This document shows positions 24,994 to 33,301 of a DNA stretch of 64,000 nucleotides, piece after piece. The position numbers and the translations under genes were made by a program. Under the pieces are notes generated by a model. That model worked only from the letters and a program-made list of their open reading frames with translations, did no database searches and had not been told where the DNA came from. The first letter of the stretch is position 1; every line of letters begins with the position of its first letter. Origin of the DNA: Dyadobacter frigoris (GTDB lineage Bacteria > Bacteroidota > Bacteroidia > Cytophagales > Spirosomataceae); NCBI RefSeq assembly GCF_005280585.1, contig NZ_SZVO01000010.1, positions 124,001-188,000 on the forward strand, given 5' to 3'.

Positions 24994-26256
24994 CTATTCT
25001 ACAAATTTCTTAAAAACACTTGTGGCAATATGTCCACCAAAACCAAAAGTGTTGCTCATCGCATAATTAACCGTTCTTTTCTGCGCCTCGCCCAAAGTCA
25101 GATTGAATTTCCCTTCCAGTTCTGGTTCAATTTGAACAGTATTAATCGTTGGCGGAACGATATCATGGATTGTCGCCATGATACAGGCAATGGCTTCAAC
25201 AGCTCCGGCACCTCCAAGCAAATGACCTGTCATAGACTTGGTTGCGCTAATGTTCATCCCCGAATTAAAACCAAAAACTCTCTCAACCGATTTTAATTCG
25301 CTTGCATCACCCATCGGCGTCGAAGTAGCGTGAACGTTAAGATAATCAATTTCATGTGGCTGCAAATTCGCTTCCGCAAGTGCTTCCAGAATTCCAAGAT
25401 AGGCCCCCTCGCCTTCCGGATGAGTACCGGTCAGGTGATACGCATCGGCAGCCATTCCTCCGCCAACTACTTCGCCAAGAATTGGCGCGTTACGTTTAAT
25501 CGCATGCTCGTAGCTTTCCAAAACCAGTGCTCCTGCGCCTTCGCCCATAACAAAACCATCTCTGTTTATATCAAACGGGCGGGAAGCTTTCGCAGGATCT
25601 TCGTTATAAGTTGATAAAGCTTTTGACGCATTAAATCCACCGATCGAAGTCTCATTAATCGGTGCCTCCGAACCTCCGGTAATGATCATGTCGGCTTTTC
25701 CCCAACGGATATAATTGAAAGCGTCAATAATGGCCGTATTGGAACTTGCACATGCCGAAACCGTCGTAAAATTCGGGCCTCGCAAGCCGTATTTAATAGA
25801 AATGACACCGGAAGCAATATCCACAATCATTTTTGGAATAAAATAAGGATTGAAACGCGGCGTTCCATTTCCTTTGGCAAATTCTGATACCTGTTCCTGA
25901 AAAGTCTGAATACCACCATTACCGCTTCCCCAGATCACACCAATACGATTTCTGTTCAGTGTTTCAAAATTGATATTTGCATTTTTAACTGCTTCTTCAA
26001 CGGCTATTAATGCATATTGGGTAAAAGGATCATATTTTCTGGCTTCATTTCTTTCAAAAAAATCCTGGGCATTAATGCCTTTAAGCTCACAGGCAAATTT
26101 TGTTTTAAAATGCGTTGTATCAAATTTCGTAATATTCGCTGAACCGCTAACACCGTTTATTAATGATTTCCAAAAATCATCCACGTTGTTTCCGATTGGT
26201 GTTAAAGCCCCAAGGCCCGTAATTACCACCCGGTTTAATTCTTTATTAATCTTCAT
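24994..26256 (-). CDS. fabF: Beta-ketoacyl-ACP synthase II
   Basis: A 420-residue condensing enzyme (FabF/KAS II) of fatty-acid elongation: it joins malonyl-ACP to acyl-ACP. The Cys-His-His triad is Cys169 (VSACASSN), His309 (NVHATSTP) and His345 (SMTGHLLGG), with Lys340. Length and gate loop are normal. It is not next to acpP or fabG, so it is probably a second, specialised copy rather than the housekeeping one. A TetR-family gene lies upstream on the same strand, and matching operator copies stand before both genes, so the regulator probably controls it. Start ATG at 26256. Confidence 0.9.
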   Translation of the reverse strand: MKINKELNRVVITGLGALTPIGNNVDDFWKSLINGVSGSANITKFDTTHFKTKFACELKGINAQDFFERNEARKYDPFTQYALIAVEEAVKNANINFETLNRNRIGVIWGSGNGGIQTFQEQVSEFAKGNGTPRFNPYFIPKMIVDIASGVISIKYGLRGPNFTTVSACASSNTAIIDAFNYIRWGKADMIITGGSEAPINETSIGGFNASKALSTYNEDPAKASRPFDINRDGFVMGEGAGALVLESYEHAIKRNAPILGEVVGGGMAADAYHLTGTHPEGEGAYLGILEALAEANLQPHEIDYLNVHATSTPMGDASELKSVERVFGFNSGMNISATKSMTGHLLGGAGAVEAIACIMATIHDIVPPTINTVQIEPELEGKFNLTLGEAQKRTVNYAMSNTFGFGGHIATSVFKKFVE

Positions 26257-26375
26257 TTTTGGCCTCGATTGATTAAAATATTAGCTTCCTGGTTAGTTTT
26301 ACAATTTCAAAAGGCGAAATTAAAATTTGTTTGCACTAATACCTCTTAAATATTCCTGATAAAATAAAAAACAAA

Positions 26376-26395
26376 TTTACCGAACGATCGGTAAA
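26376..26395. promoter_or_regulatory. TetR-type operator upstream of fabF
   Basis: The dyad TTTACCGA-ACGA-TCGGTAAA lies 120 bp before the fabF start and 25 bp after the tetR stop. It is nearly identical to the dyad at 26994. Confidence 0.75.
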
Positions 26396-26420
26396 ATAAA
26401 AATTATTTGATATTTTTCTT

Positions 26421-26984
26421 TTAAGGTAACCCCAGAAGCTGAGGGATAGATGCAATACTGGTCTTGAAAATATTGTTATCATTCATAGCTCTTGAAAGTA
26501 CGAGCGAGCCTTGAATATTGATAATAGCCTGCATTGCTTTTGCCGTTGCAACGCTTTCAGTCATACCATTTTCAATTGCAACTTTTGTAAATGCATTGCT
26601 TATTATCGTAAAACAACTTGCGATGGATACTTGAAAATATGGAGTTTCCGAGCAGGCAGATAACATTCTGAGCGAACAATTTCTGGCTCCGTCTTCAAAT
26701 AAACTACTGATAGCCAATAACGCTTTTTCAAGCCGCTCTTCAACAGGGATATTTTCCTGTTCAATTACGAACTGAAAATTATCTAAAAACCACTGCTCCA
26801 CATTTTTTAAAACATGCGCAGCCATATCTCTTTTACCACCTGGGAAACGGTGATAAAGACTGGCTTTTTTTAATCCCGTAGCTTGCGACAACAACTCCAT
26901 AGAAGCACCGTCATAACCGAAACGCGTGAAAACTTCGGTTAACTTTCGGTCTACATCTTCCGGAAAAACTTTTGTGACTGGCAT
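26421..26984 (-). CDS. TetR/AcrR-family transcriptional regulator
   Basis: A 187-residue repressor. Residues 8-55 hold the helix-turn-helix (FTRFGYDGASMELLSQATG, then KKASLYHRFPGGKRDMA); the rest is a helical ligand-binding domain of the TetR_C type with Cys residues near 95 and 105. It is read in the same direction as fabF. The dyad directly before its start (26994-27015) and a twin before fabF indicate self-control and control of fabF. The signal may be an acyl compound, which is inferred from the target only. Confidence 0.88.
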   Translation of the reverse strand: MPVTKVFPEDVDRKLTEVFTRFGYDGASMELLSQATGLKKASLYHRFPGGKRDMAAHVLKNVEQWFLDNFQFVIEQENIPVEERLEKALLAISSLFEDGARNCSLRMLSACSETPYFQVSIASCFTIISNAFTKVAIENGMTESVATAKAMQAIINIQGSLVLSRAMNDNNIFKTSIASIPQLLGLP

Positions 26985-26993
26985 AATTATTCC

Positions 26994-27015
26994 TTTTACC
27001 GATTGTTCGGTAAAA
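26994..27015. promoter_or_regulatory. TetR-type operator directly before its own regulator gene
   Basis: Perfect dyad TTTTACCGA-TTGT-TCGGTAAAA, 10 bp upstream of the tetR start codon and inside its promoter region. The core equals that at 26376. Confidence 0.78.
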
Positions 27016-27026
27016 TTAAATAAATT

Positions 27027-28262
27027 TTATTCTACAATCCAGCGGTTCACAGTATTGTACTTTCCTTCCAAAACGATTTTATAAAATTTCGAAGGCATTT
27101 TTGATATATCCAGATCAGCCTTTTCATTGGCAGCAGGTATTTCATCCATCAAAAAATAGAGATCTCTTTCCCCCCTTTCAAAATGATTCGTCGTCGTCAG
27201 CCAGATTTTTACGGTTCCATCTTTATCAGCGGACTTCCACGAGACATTTATTTTACCAGATTCCTTTTTGGCAGCCGGATTTAGAATAGAAATTTTTCCA
27301 GTTAATGAAACACCATCGATTTCAAAAGCTTGTTCTTTTGGAAAATTTACATCCATATGACGGGCAATGGTTGGCATGATATCCACAATACCCGGATTCG
27401 ATTTAAAATTAGAATTCAGATCACTGGCATTGGTAACGATCCAGGTGCTGCGTTCACGGTCAGATTGTCCCCCATGTCCTTTTCCGGTTTTAGGATCCCG
27501 GCCATGATCTGTTGTGATCACGATCAGCCAATCTTCTCCGAAATTTTTCTCACGATATTTTATTGCTTCCCACAAACGTCCCATCTGGTTATCCATCATT
27601 TTAATCGCTTCGTGAAACTGGTTGCTGTCGCCATACCTGTGGCCCATATCGTCAGTATATTCCAGATAAACCCATGACAAATCCGGTGCATTGTTTTTTA
27701 TAGTTTTTGCGGCCTCATCCACTACTTTTTCATCAATCTGATGCATATACGCTTTTAGCTTGTCATGTGGAAAGTGAATGGTATCAAGCTCAAATCCGTC
27801 AAAAGTAAAATCAGTTCTTAGTTTATCAGTTTGCGGCAAACCATTACCAACAAGCTTTGTTCTATTGTCAAGCCAGGAAGAAAAAACTGCGCTGCGTTTG
27901 TTCGGAAACTGCTCTTTGAAAAACCTGAAAATAGTCCAGTAATTATAATTCGGATCTTTAATATCATTATCCCAGACATTATGTTTATTGACCCAGGTAC
28001 CTGTCAGCAAGCTGTTATATCCTACTGCGGAGATTGTCGGTGTTTGCGAGTAGGCGTTTTTATCCCCGCCGACATGCGCATGTGTGTAACCTCCGGCTTT
28101 TGAAATTGCATCAAGATTTGGTCTCGGGATACTTTCCAGCGCATCTGCCGAGATTCCGTCAACAATAACAAAAACCGTTTTTTTTACCTTGGATTGAGCG
28201 GAAACTGAAAAATTTTGAAAAGTTATTAGGAGCGAAAAAACACCAATGTATATTGACCTCAT
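27027..28262 (-). CDS. Exported alkaline phosphatase-like / type I phosphodiesterase family protein
   Basis: A 411-residue protein with signal peptide (residues 1-22). The alkaline-phosphatase fold is seen from VFVIVDGISADALES (metal Asp) and QTPTISAVGYNSLLTG (nucleophile Thr or Ser at the helix start), then YTDDMGHRYGD and TTDHGRDPKTGKGHGGQ with the Asp and His metal ligands. These fit nucleotide pyrophosphatase/phosphodiesterase relatives that act on phosphoesters in the periplasm or at the surface. About 85 residues at the C-terminus form a small extra beta-domain. It ends 12 bp before the TetR operator, so a short distance separates it from the tetR-fabF unit. Confidence 0.83.
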   Translation of the reverse strand: MRSIYIGVFSLLITFQNFSVSAQSKVKKTVFVIVDGISADALESIPRPNLDAISKAGGYTHAHVGGDKNAYSQTPTISAVGYNSLLTGTWVNKHNVWDNDIKDPNYNYWTIFRFFKEQFPNKRSAVFSSWLDNRTKLVGNGLPQTDKLRTDFTFDGFELDTIHFPHDKLKAYMHQIDEKVVDEAAKTIKNNAPDLSWVYLEYTDDMGHRYGDSNQFHEAIKMMDNQMGRLWEAIKYREKNFGEDWLIVITTDHGRDPKTGKGHGGQSDRERSTWIVTNASDLNSNFKSNPGIVDIMPTIARHMDVNFPKEQAFEIDGVSLTGKISILNPAAKKESGKINVSWKSADKDGTVKIWLTTTNHFERGERDLYFLMDEIPAANEKADLDISKMPSKFYKIVLEGKYNTVNRWIVE

Positions 28263-28490
28263 GTTAGATTTTGAAGATTAAATTTAGGACATCAGCCGAA
28301 ATTAATCAATAAAATAACAGCGTAAAAAATCCCGGCATGAAATACAATTAATTTTATGATAACATAACAAACGGGGAAACTTATACGCACCAACCGGTAA
28401 CATATAAATTTCCCCGTTTTACTTTTCACCTGCCTGAGTTCAAAAAAATCTGCACACAGTTTATTTTATTCTTATGGCTAAATCTTAGTA

Positions 28491-28874
28491 TTAAACTTCA
28501 AAAATCAATTGCTCATCACGATCCGAAATCGGGATTTTTCTAATAAAATTATCGTAACCTTCCTCTCCGCCATGATCACTATATACACCATAAGTATCCA
28601 GGCTGTAACCGGTTAAGCCATCATTGGCTTCAATTATAAATAGAATAGACGAATCAGCAGGATCTGATTCTCCCTCAAAACGATAGGTTTTAATAATGGT
28701 TAAATCTTGCGGATTATAACTTTTTCCCTTTCCGGCTGTAAAACCACCCTCTGTCCATCTGAACTCATTATCAAGTTTTTTCAAACGTAATTTTTCCAAA
28801 ACATGGGAAAGCGTAGCCATTTCTGTAATCCTTGGGGAAGAATCCGGCTCGTTGGTGGTTATGTTATTTTCCAT
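28491..28874 (-). CDS. Conserved Bacteroidota small protein, often misnamed phosphoribosylpyrophosphate synthetase
   Basis: A 127-residue acidic protein. The block MATLSHVLEKLRLKKLDNEFRW and DLTIIKTYRFEGESDPADSSILFIIE (each in part) match a small Bacteroidota family that databases often label PRPP synthetase, although it is far too short and lacks the PRPP-binding motif. The N-terminal 18 residues are variable, so a start at the Met19 (28820) is possible. It is alone between the phosphodiesterase-like gene and the divergent two-component pair. Function unknown. Confidence 0.65.
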   Translation of the reverse strand: MENNITTNEPDSSPRITEMATLSHVLEKLRLKKLDNEFRWTEGGFTAGKGKSYNPQDLTIIKTYRFEGESDPADSSILFIIEANDGLTGYSLDTYGVYSDHGGEEGYDNFIRKIPISDRDEQLIFEV

Positions 28875-29011
28875 AATGCTGTTTGGTAAGGATGTCGTAG
28901 ATTATTAACTTGATTTCATCTTGTGTATCATGTATACTTCAAATATTATGCCATGATAGGTAAGGAATGATCTTCTAAATTAATTCGGAATTCAATTTGT
29001 AAATTAGCCAT

Positions 29012-29686
29012 ATGAAAATCCTTATAATTGAAGATGAAAAGGAGCTTGCACATAATATTTCCGCTTATTTATCGGATGAAAATTATTTGTGCGAATTTGC
29101 CGAAACCTTTCAACAGGCTTTGGAAAAAATTGAGGTATATAACTATGACTGCATTTTGCTCGACCTGATGCTTCCTGGTGGCGACGGTTTGAAAATTCTG
29201 GAAGAACTGAAAAAGCAAGATAAACAAGATGGCGTTATTATTATTTCTGCCAAGGATTCTTTAAAAGATAAAATTGCCGGATTACAAATTGGTGCGGATG
29301 ATTATCTTGCTAAACCGTTTCATTTATCAGAATTGGCAGCTCGAATTTATTCTGTTATAAGAAGAAAACAATTTGGCAATTCAAACATCATAAAACTGCA
29401 CGAACTTCAAATTGATTTACTGGCAAAAACAATTCTGGTCCACAATGAGCCTGTGATTCTGACAAAAAAAGAATTTGATCTGCTTTTGCTTTTTATAGGC
29501 AACAAAAACCGGGTAATTTCCAAAAGTGCTTTGGCGGAACATTTATCCGGAGATATAGCTGATATGCTTGACAACCATGATTTTGTATACGCTCATATCA
29601 AAAATATGAAAAAGAAACTTGTGGACGCCGGATACCAGAATTACCTCAAAACAATCTATGGAACGGGCTACAAATGGGAAGCATGA
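29012..29686 (+). CDS. OmpR-family response regulator
   Basis: A 224-residue regulator with a receiver domain (Asp8-Glu-Asp pocket, phosphoacceptor Asp51 in CILLDLMLP, Lys101 in LAKPFHL) and a C-terminal winged helix ending in YLKTIYGTGYKWEA. It pairs with the histidine kinase that starts within its stop codon. Such pairs often answer to envelope stress, antimicrobial peptides or metals; the signal is not readable. Confidence 0.92.
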   Translation: MKILIIEDEKELAHNISAYLSDENYLCEFAETFQQALEKIEVYNYDCILLDLMLPGGDGLKILEELKKQDKQDGVIIISAKDSLKDKIAGLQIGADDYLAKPFHLSELAARIYSVIRRKQFGNSNIIKLHELQIDLLAKTILVHNEPVILTKKEFDLLLLFIGNKNRVISKSALAEHLSGDIADMLDNHDFVYAHIKNMKKKLVDAGYQNYLKTIYGTGYKWEA

Positions 29687-30969
29687 ATAAACTTTTAAAC
29701 CGGCCTCTGAAAGCATTTACACTTTACGCATTGCTTGTGCTGGCCTGTAGTATCCCGGTTTATTATTTCATCGTGGATTACATCTGGCGAAATGAACTGG
29801 ATGAATATAACGAAATTGTAAGAAACAGAATTGAGTCCGGACTGAATAAACTGAGCCTTGACAAAGAAGAATGGGCGCAAACAATTGCCCTCTGGAACAA
29901 AACGCAACCGGGTACGAAAATAGAAAAATCTCTATTTCAAGAAAGTCGCTCAGACAGTATTTATACGATCATCCGTCAGAAACAAAGTGCAAATGACGAA
30001 GATCTGGAACGGTTTCGTGGATTATCCTCCTACATAAAAGTGCAGGGAGAACTTTACCACCTTACTATCGAAATTAATGTCGAAGAAGCTCATGAAACCG
30101 TTTTTGCCATAGCGGCTGTAACTGTGTTATTTTTCATTATTCTTTTGGCCGGTTTTGTTATTCTGAACAGAAGAATTGCCACTCAAATCTGGAAGCCATT
30201 TCATTCGACTCTAGACAGGTTAAAATCATTTGATCTAAATAGCCAAAACAACATTAATCTGGAAAAATCTGATATACAGGAATTTGAGCAGCTCAATCAG
30301 GCATTGTACCAATTAATTGCAAAGAATATTTCTGTCTTTCGCCAACAAAAAGAATTTACTGAAAATGCTTCTCATGAACTGCAGACACCACTTGCGGTTT
30401 TGAAATCGAAAATTGATTTACTGATGCAAAACGAGTCGCTTACAGAAAGCCAGTCTGAACTTATTGCCTCTTTGAACATACCTCTTTCAAGGGTTTCCCG
30501 AATCAATAAAAATCTGTTATTGCTGGCTAAAATTGAGAATCAACAGTTCTCCGAAGGTGAACTGGTAAACATGAGTGAGCTTGTGAACCAAAATCTTGAT
30601 TTTCTGGAAGAGCATTTGAGAGCCAGGAATAATACGGTAGAAATGGAAATCTGTGAGCATTGTTATATAACAGCCAACAGAAGTCTCGTGGAAATTATGC
30701 TTGTTAATTTACTTCTCAATGCAATTCGACACAATTATGAAAACGGCGCCATCAGAATAGAATTAACAGATAAAAGTCTGACAATAAGCAATACTGGCAC
30801 TGAGCCATTGATTTCTGAAACTTTGTTTAAGCGATTTATCACTTCTTCCACCAGTACACCAAGCAGCGGATTGGGCCTTGCTATCGTGCAGGAGATTGCA
30901 CACCGATACGACTGGAAGGTCGATTACCACTTTATCAATAATTTTCACCAGTTTTCAGTACTATTTTAA
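29683..30969 (+). CDS. Sensor histidine kinase
   Basis: A 428-residue kinase from the ATG at 29683, whose ATGA overlaps the regulator's stop; an upstream ATG at 29674 is less likely. Membrane helices lie near residues 12-32 and 145-165, with a periplasmic domain of about 110 residues between them. HisKA has its His in ENASHELQTPLAVL and the ATPase domain has LVNLLLNAIRHN and SSGLGLAIVQEIAHRY. The kinase should phosphorylate the neighbouring OmpR-type regulator. The second G box is reduced, as is normal for this subgroup. Confidence 0.9.
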   Translation: MNKLLNRPLKAFTLYALLVLACSIPVYYFIVDYIWRNELDEYNEIVRNRIESGLNKLSLDKEEWAQTIALWNKTQPGTKIEKSLFQESRSDSIYTIIRQKQSANDEDLERFRGLSSYIKVQGELYHLTIEINVEEAHETVFAIAAVTVLFFIILLAGFVILNRRIATQIWKPFHSTLDRLKSFDLNSQNNINLEKSDIQEFEQLNQALYQLIAKNISVFRQQKEFTENASHELQTPLAVLKSKIDLLMQNESLTESQSELIASLNIPLSRVSRINKNLLLLAKIENQQFSEGELVNMSELVNQNLDFLEEHLRARNNTVEMEICEHCYITANRSLVEIMLVNLLLNAIRHNYENGAIRIELTDKSLTISNTGTEPLISETLFKRFITSSTSTPSSGLGLAIVQEIAHRYDWKVDYHFINNFHQFSVLF

Positions 30970-31098
30970 ATCCCGACTTAATTTGGGATAAAAAATAAAG
31001 TTTTAACCATTAGAAAATTTAATGGATTACCTAATTACAATTGGGAAAAGAATTCCTGAACTTATGATCCATTTTCAGGCAAAGTCAGGATCAGGTAT

Positions 31099-31290
31099 TT
31101 AAAGATTGCTACTCTTCGAAATCCCTGGCTGCGAAGAATTATATTGTACACTCGAAAAACTTCTATCTTCCTGAACCTTGTTGCTGACAGGTTTTTTAAA
31201 AGCAAGTGCTATGATCATAACCATAGTCAATAGTGAGATAATAAAAACCCTATCTCCGTATTGTTCAATTCTCTTGTATATATTTTTCAA
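31099..31290 (-). CDS. Small single-pass membrane protein
   Basis: A 63-residue protein with a basic start (KNIYKRIEQYGDR), one membrane helix (VFIISLLTMVMIIALAF) and a Ser-rich polar tail facing out. The start is TTG, with a stop five codons upstream, so no ATG start exists apart from one inside the helix. Function unknown; genuine coding is supported only by the clear topology. Confidence 0.45.
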   Translation of the reverse strand: MKNIYKRIEQYGDRVFIISLLTMVMIIALAFKKPVSNKVQEDRSFSSVQYNSSQPGISKSSNL

Positions 31291-31557
31291 TATAAAATAA
31301 CGTTATCGTGGTGGTATAATTCTGCATTATGAACAAATATAGATTTATTTTTTGTAATTAAACAAATCACCTATCAAAAATATTCAATTTCAAACCAAAT
31401 ACAGAATTATATAGTTTCTTGGGCAGCATGAGTAACCCGTGCAAATCTTAATCATTATTTTATATGCATTCCTTTCATGGTGGCATTACTTTTATAGTAA
31501 AAAACGTTAAATCATTTCCACGTAACCGTAACATCCATTAACAAAAACTTGTAGAAA

Positions 31558-31830
31558 ATGGAAATTAGCTATGAAAAAATTCTACACCGTCCGATGGGCG
31601 GTAAATTGAAAGTAATTGTATTTGCAAATGTAAGCCCGGATGGTTGCGACTGGTCTTACCGCGTTGAAAGTTATGAACTGGATGGCTGGGTAGATCCCAT
31701 TATCCGGGCAAAAAGCCAGGGCAGAGAAGAAAATTACGTAGATTATGTAACTCCCGAAGAAGCCTTTGAAGTTCAGCAGGAGTTTTGGAAAAGTTTAAAG
31801 CCTAAGCTTATAAAAAATGAGGAAGCATGA
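31558..31830 (+). CDS. Small hypothetical protein
   Basis: A 90-residue soluble protein of an unrecognised family. It starts MEISYEKILHRPMGGKLKV and has a strand-rich first half and an acidic helix (YVTPEEAFEVQQEFWKSLK). It begins a run of three small plus-strand genes of similar size and acidity, each separated by about 50-60 bp. ATG start with no strong Shine-Dalgarno, as usual in this organism. Confidence 0.6.
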   Translation: MEISYEKILHRPMGGKLKVIVFANVSPDGCDWSYRVESYELDGWVDPIIRAKSQGREENYVDYVTPEEAFEVQQEFWKSLKPKLIKNEEA

Positions 31831-31891
31831 CTAAATTGCCCGACTAATCTCGTTTTTTGCTTTGTACCAAATTTCTTAATAAACCGGCAAC

Positions 31892-32185
31892 ATGAGCTAT
31901 TTTGATATTTTTCGCATAGATTATGAAGATCTGAAAATGATAGCAGACCATCCCGAATCAATCATTACCAGAATTATTGAAAGTGATTCGGGCTATATCG
32001 GCGAAATTGCGCTTTTAGGCGAATATCCCGGGAGAGCGAGCAATATCCTTTTTTTCCATGAAGATGAATTTAAAACTGAAAAGGAAGCTTCAAACGATTT
32101 GAAGCAGATCATTGAAACAGTTACAAAAGCTTCCGAAAGTACAAGAAACAGTGAAGCGTTGAGGAAAAGTAATCTGTCAGAATAG
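31892..32185 (+). CDS. Small hypothetical protein
   Basis: A 97-residue protein: FDIFRIDYEDLKMIADHPESI, then a beta-like middle (GYIGEIALLGEYPGRA) and an acidic-helical end. It has no signal peptide, membrane segment or Cys. It is the second gene in the run of three small genes. The family is not recognised. Confidence 0.58.
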   Translation: MSYFDIFRIDYEDLKMIADHPESIITRIIESDSGYIGEIALLGEYPGRASNILFFHEDEFKTEKEASNDLKQIIETVTKASESTRNSEALRKSNLSE

Positions 32186-32236
32186 TTTTCTTTTTTGTTA
32201 AATTAGAGAAAATTATCCCTTCACGATCGTTACCAT

Positions 32237-32440
32237 ATGGAAAAAACATTCAGTATTTTTATTCTGGACCCGGAAAAAGGTATACTTCCCAAACCAATCG
32301 ATGTTCAGAACGAAGTGGGAAAGTGGTACAAAGAATTTCTATCCGAACGCCATGCAGAAAAAGTAATTGAAAGATTGATGAATGAGTACGATTACAATGG
32401 ATCTCAATATGTAATTCTTGGAGTTTACAGCAAGGAGTAA
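32237..32440 (+). CDS. Small hypothetical protein
   Basis: A 67-residue soluble protein: MEKTFSIFILDPEKGILPKP with a middle helix (EFLSERHAEKVIERLMNEY) and an ending strand (SQYVILGVYSKE). It is the third of the run of small genes, 51 bp after the second. Function unknown. Confidence 0.55.
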   Translation: MEKTFSIFILDPEKGILPKPIDVQNEVGKWYKEFLSERHAEKVIERLMNEYDYNGSQYVILGVYSKE

Positions 32441-32592
32441 TTTTTAATCCGATTCCACATGGTTGGATCTTTCATTACATTGGCCGATTGAATATGGAGA
32501 TTCAAGCGCAACCTTAGTGGGAAAATAAGATGTAGTCCAAAGTGAAAATTATATAGACAATGCTAAAAGATTTGCAATATGGCAATATAAAA

Positions 32593-32624
32593 CTTGACAA
32601 ATAATACCGAATGGTATAAATTTG
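32593..32624 (+). promoter_or_regulatory. Promoter with TetR operator in its spacer
   Basis: CTTG at 32593-32596 and a perfect -7 box TAAATTTG at 32617-32624 are 20 bp apart. The dyad ATACC-GAAT-GGTAT (32604-32617) fills the spacer, so the bound TetR-type protein would block RNA polymerase. Confidence 0.65.
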
Positions 32625-32640
32625 CAAAAAGAAAATAAAT

Positions 32641-33237
32641 ATGTCAAAAGCTGAAAAAACGAAAGCATTCATCATTGAGAAAACTGCACCTATTTTTAAT
32701 AGAAAGGGTTATGCCGGAACTTCAATCAACGATATGACCGATGCAACCGGACTTACAAAGGGAAGTATTTACGGAAATTTTTCAAATAAAGACGAAGTGG
32801 CATTAGCCGCATTTGACTATAACCTCCAAAAAATCAGCACTATTTTTGCGACAGAAATGAGTCAGCAGGATACCGCCAAGGGGCAATTGCTGGTCTTCGT
32901 TCATGTCTATATGAATTTTTTATCTCACCCGTTCCCATCCGGAGGCTGTCCTATTTTAAATACGGCAGTTGAGGCAGACGATACACATCCGGAATTAAAG
33001 AAAAAGGTTGTTTTGGGAATTATCAACTGGAAAAATAGAATTACGAATGTGATCGAAAAGGGAATTGAACAGAAAGAATTTTCGTCTACCACTGATCCTG
33101 AACAGATTGCGCTGACGATCATTGCTACTATTGAAGGCGGAGTAATGATCACGCAGGCAACAGGAAAACTGAATTATTTGAAACTGATCATGAAATCAGT
33201 GGAAAAACTTATCAATGGACTTGGTATTGAAAACTAA
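32641..33237 (+). CDS. TetR/AcrR-family transcriptional regulator
   Basis: A 198-residue repressor. The helix-turn-helix lies in residues 20-50 (GYAGTSINDMTDATGLTKGSIYGNF, shown in part as motif SINDMTDATG). The C-terminal domain carries PSGGCPILNTAVEADDTHP, typical of the YxaF/LmrA-like subgroup that answers to small hydrophobic compounds. The promoter 17 bp upstream holds a dyad in its spacer, so it should repress itself. No divergent partner gene is present, so other targets lie elsewhere or among the preceding small genes. Confidence 0.88.
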   Translation: MSKAEKTKAFIIEKTAPIFNRKGYAGTSINDMTDATGLTKGSIYGNFSNKDEVALAAFDYNLQKISTIFATEMSQQDTAKGQLLVFVHVYMNFLSHPFPSGGCPILNTAVEADDTHPELKKKVVLGIINWKNRITNVIEKGIEQKEFSSTTDPEQIALTIIATIEGGVMITQATGKLNYLKLIMKSVEKLINGLGIEN

Positions 33238-33239
33238 AA

Positions 33240-33279
33240 AAAGCTGAACATGCCAGTTTCATATGGCATATTCAGCTTT
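33240..33279. terminator. Bidirectional terminator between tetR and oxidoreductase genes
   Basis: A 16-bp stem with one mismatch, arms 33240-33255 and 33264-33279 around loop GTTTCATA, with A-run before and T-rich run after. It serves both converging genes. Confidence 0.8.
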
Positions 33280-33301
33280 CACTTTTAATATCTGGTATGC
33301 C

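Noticed and set aside
28369..28419. AAACGGGGAAA/TTTCCCCGTTT inverted repeat
   Set aside because: The arms are 29 bases apart and no clear T-run follows, so neither terminator nor operator can be supported.
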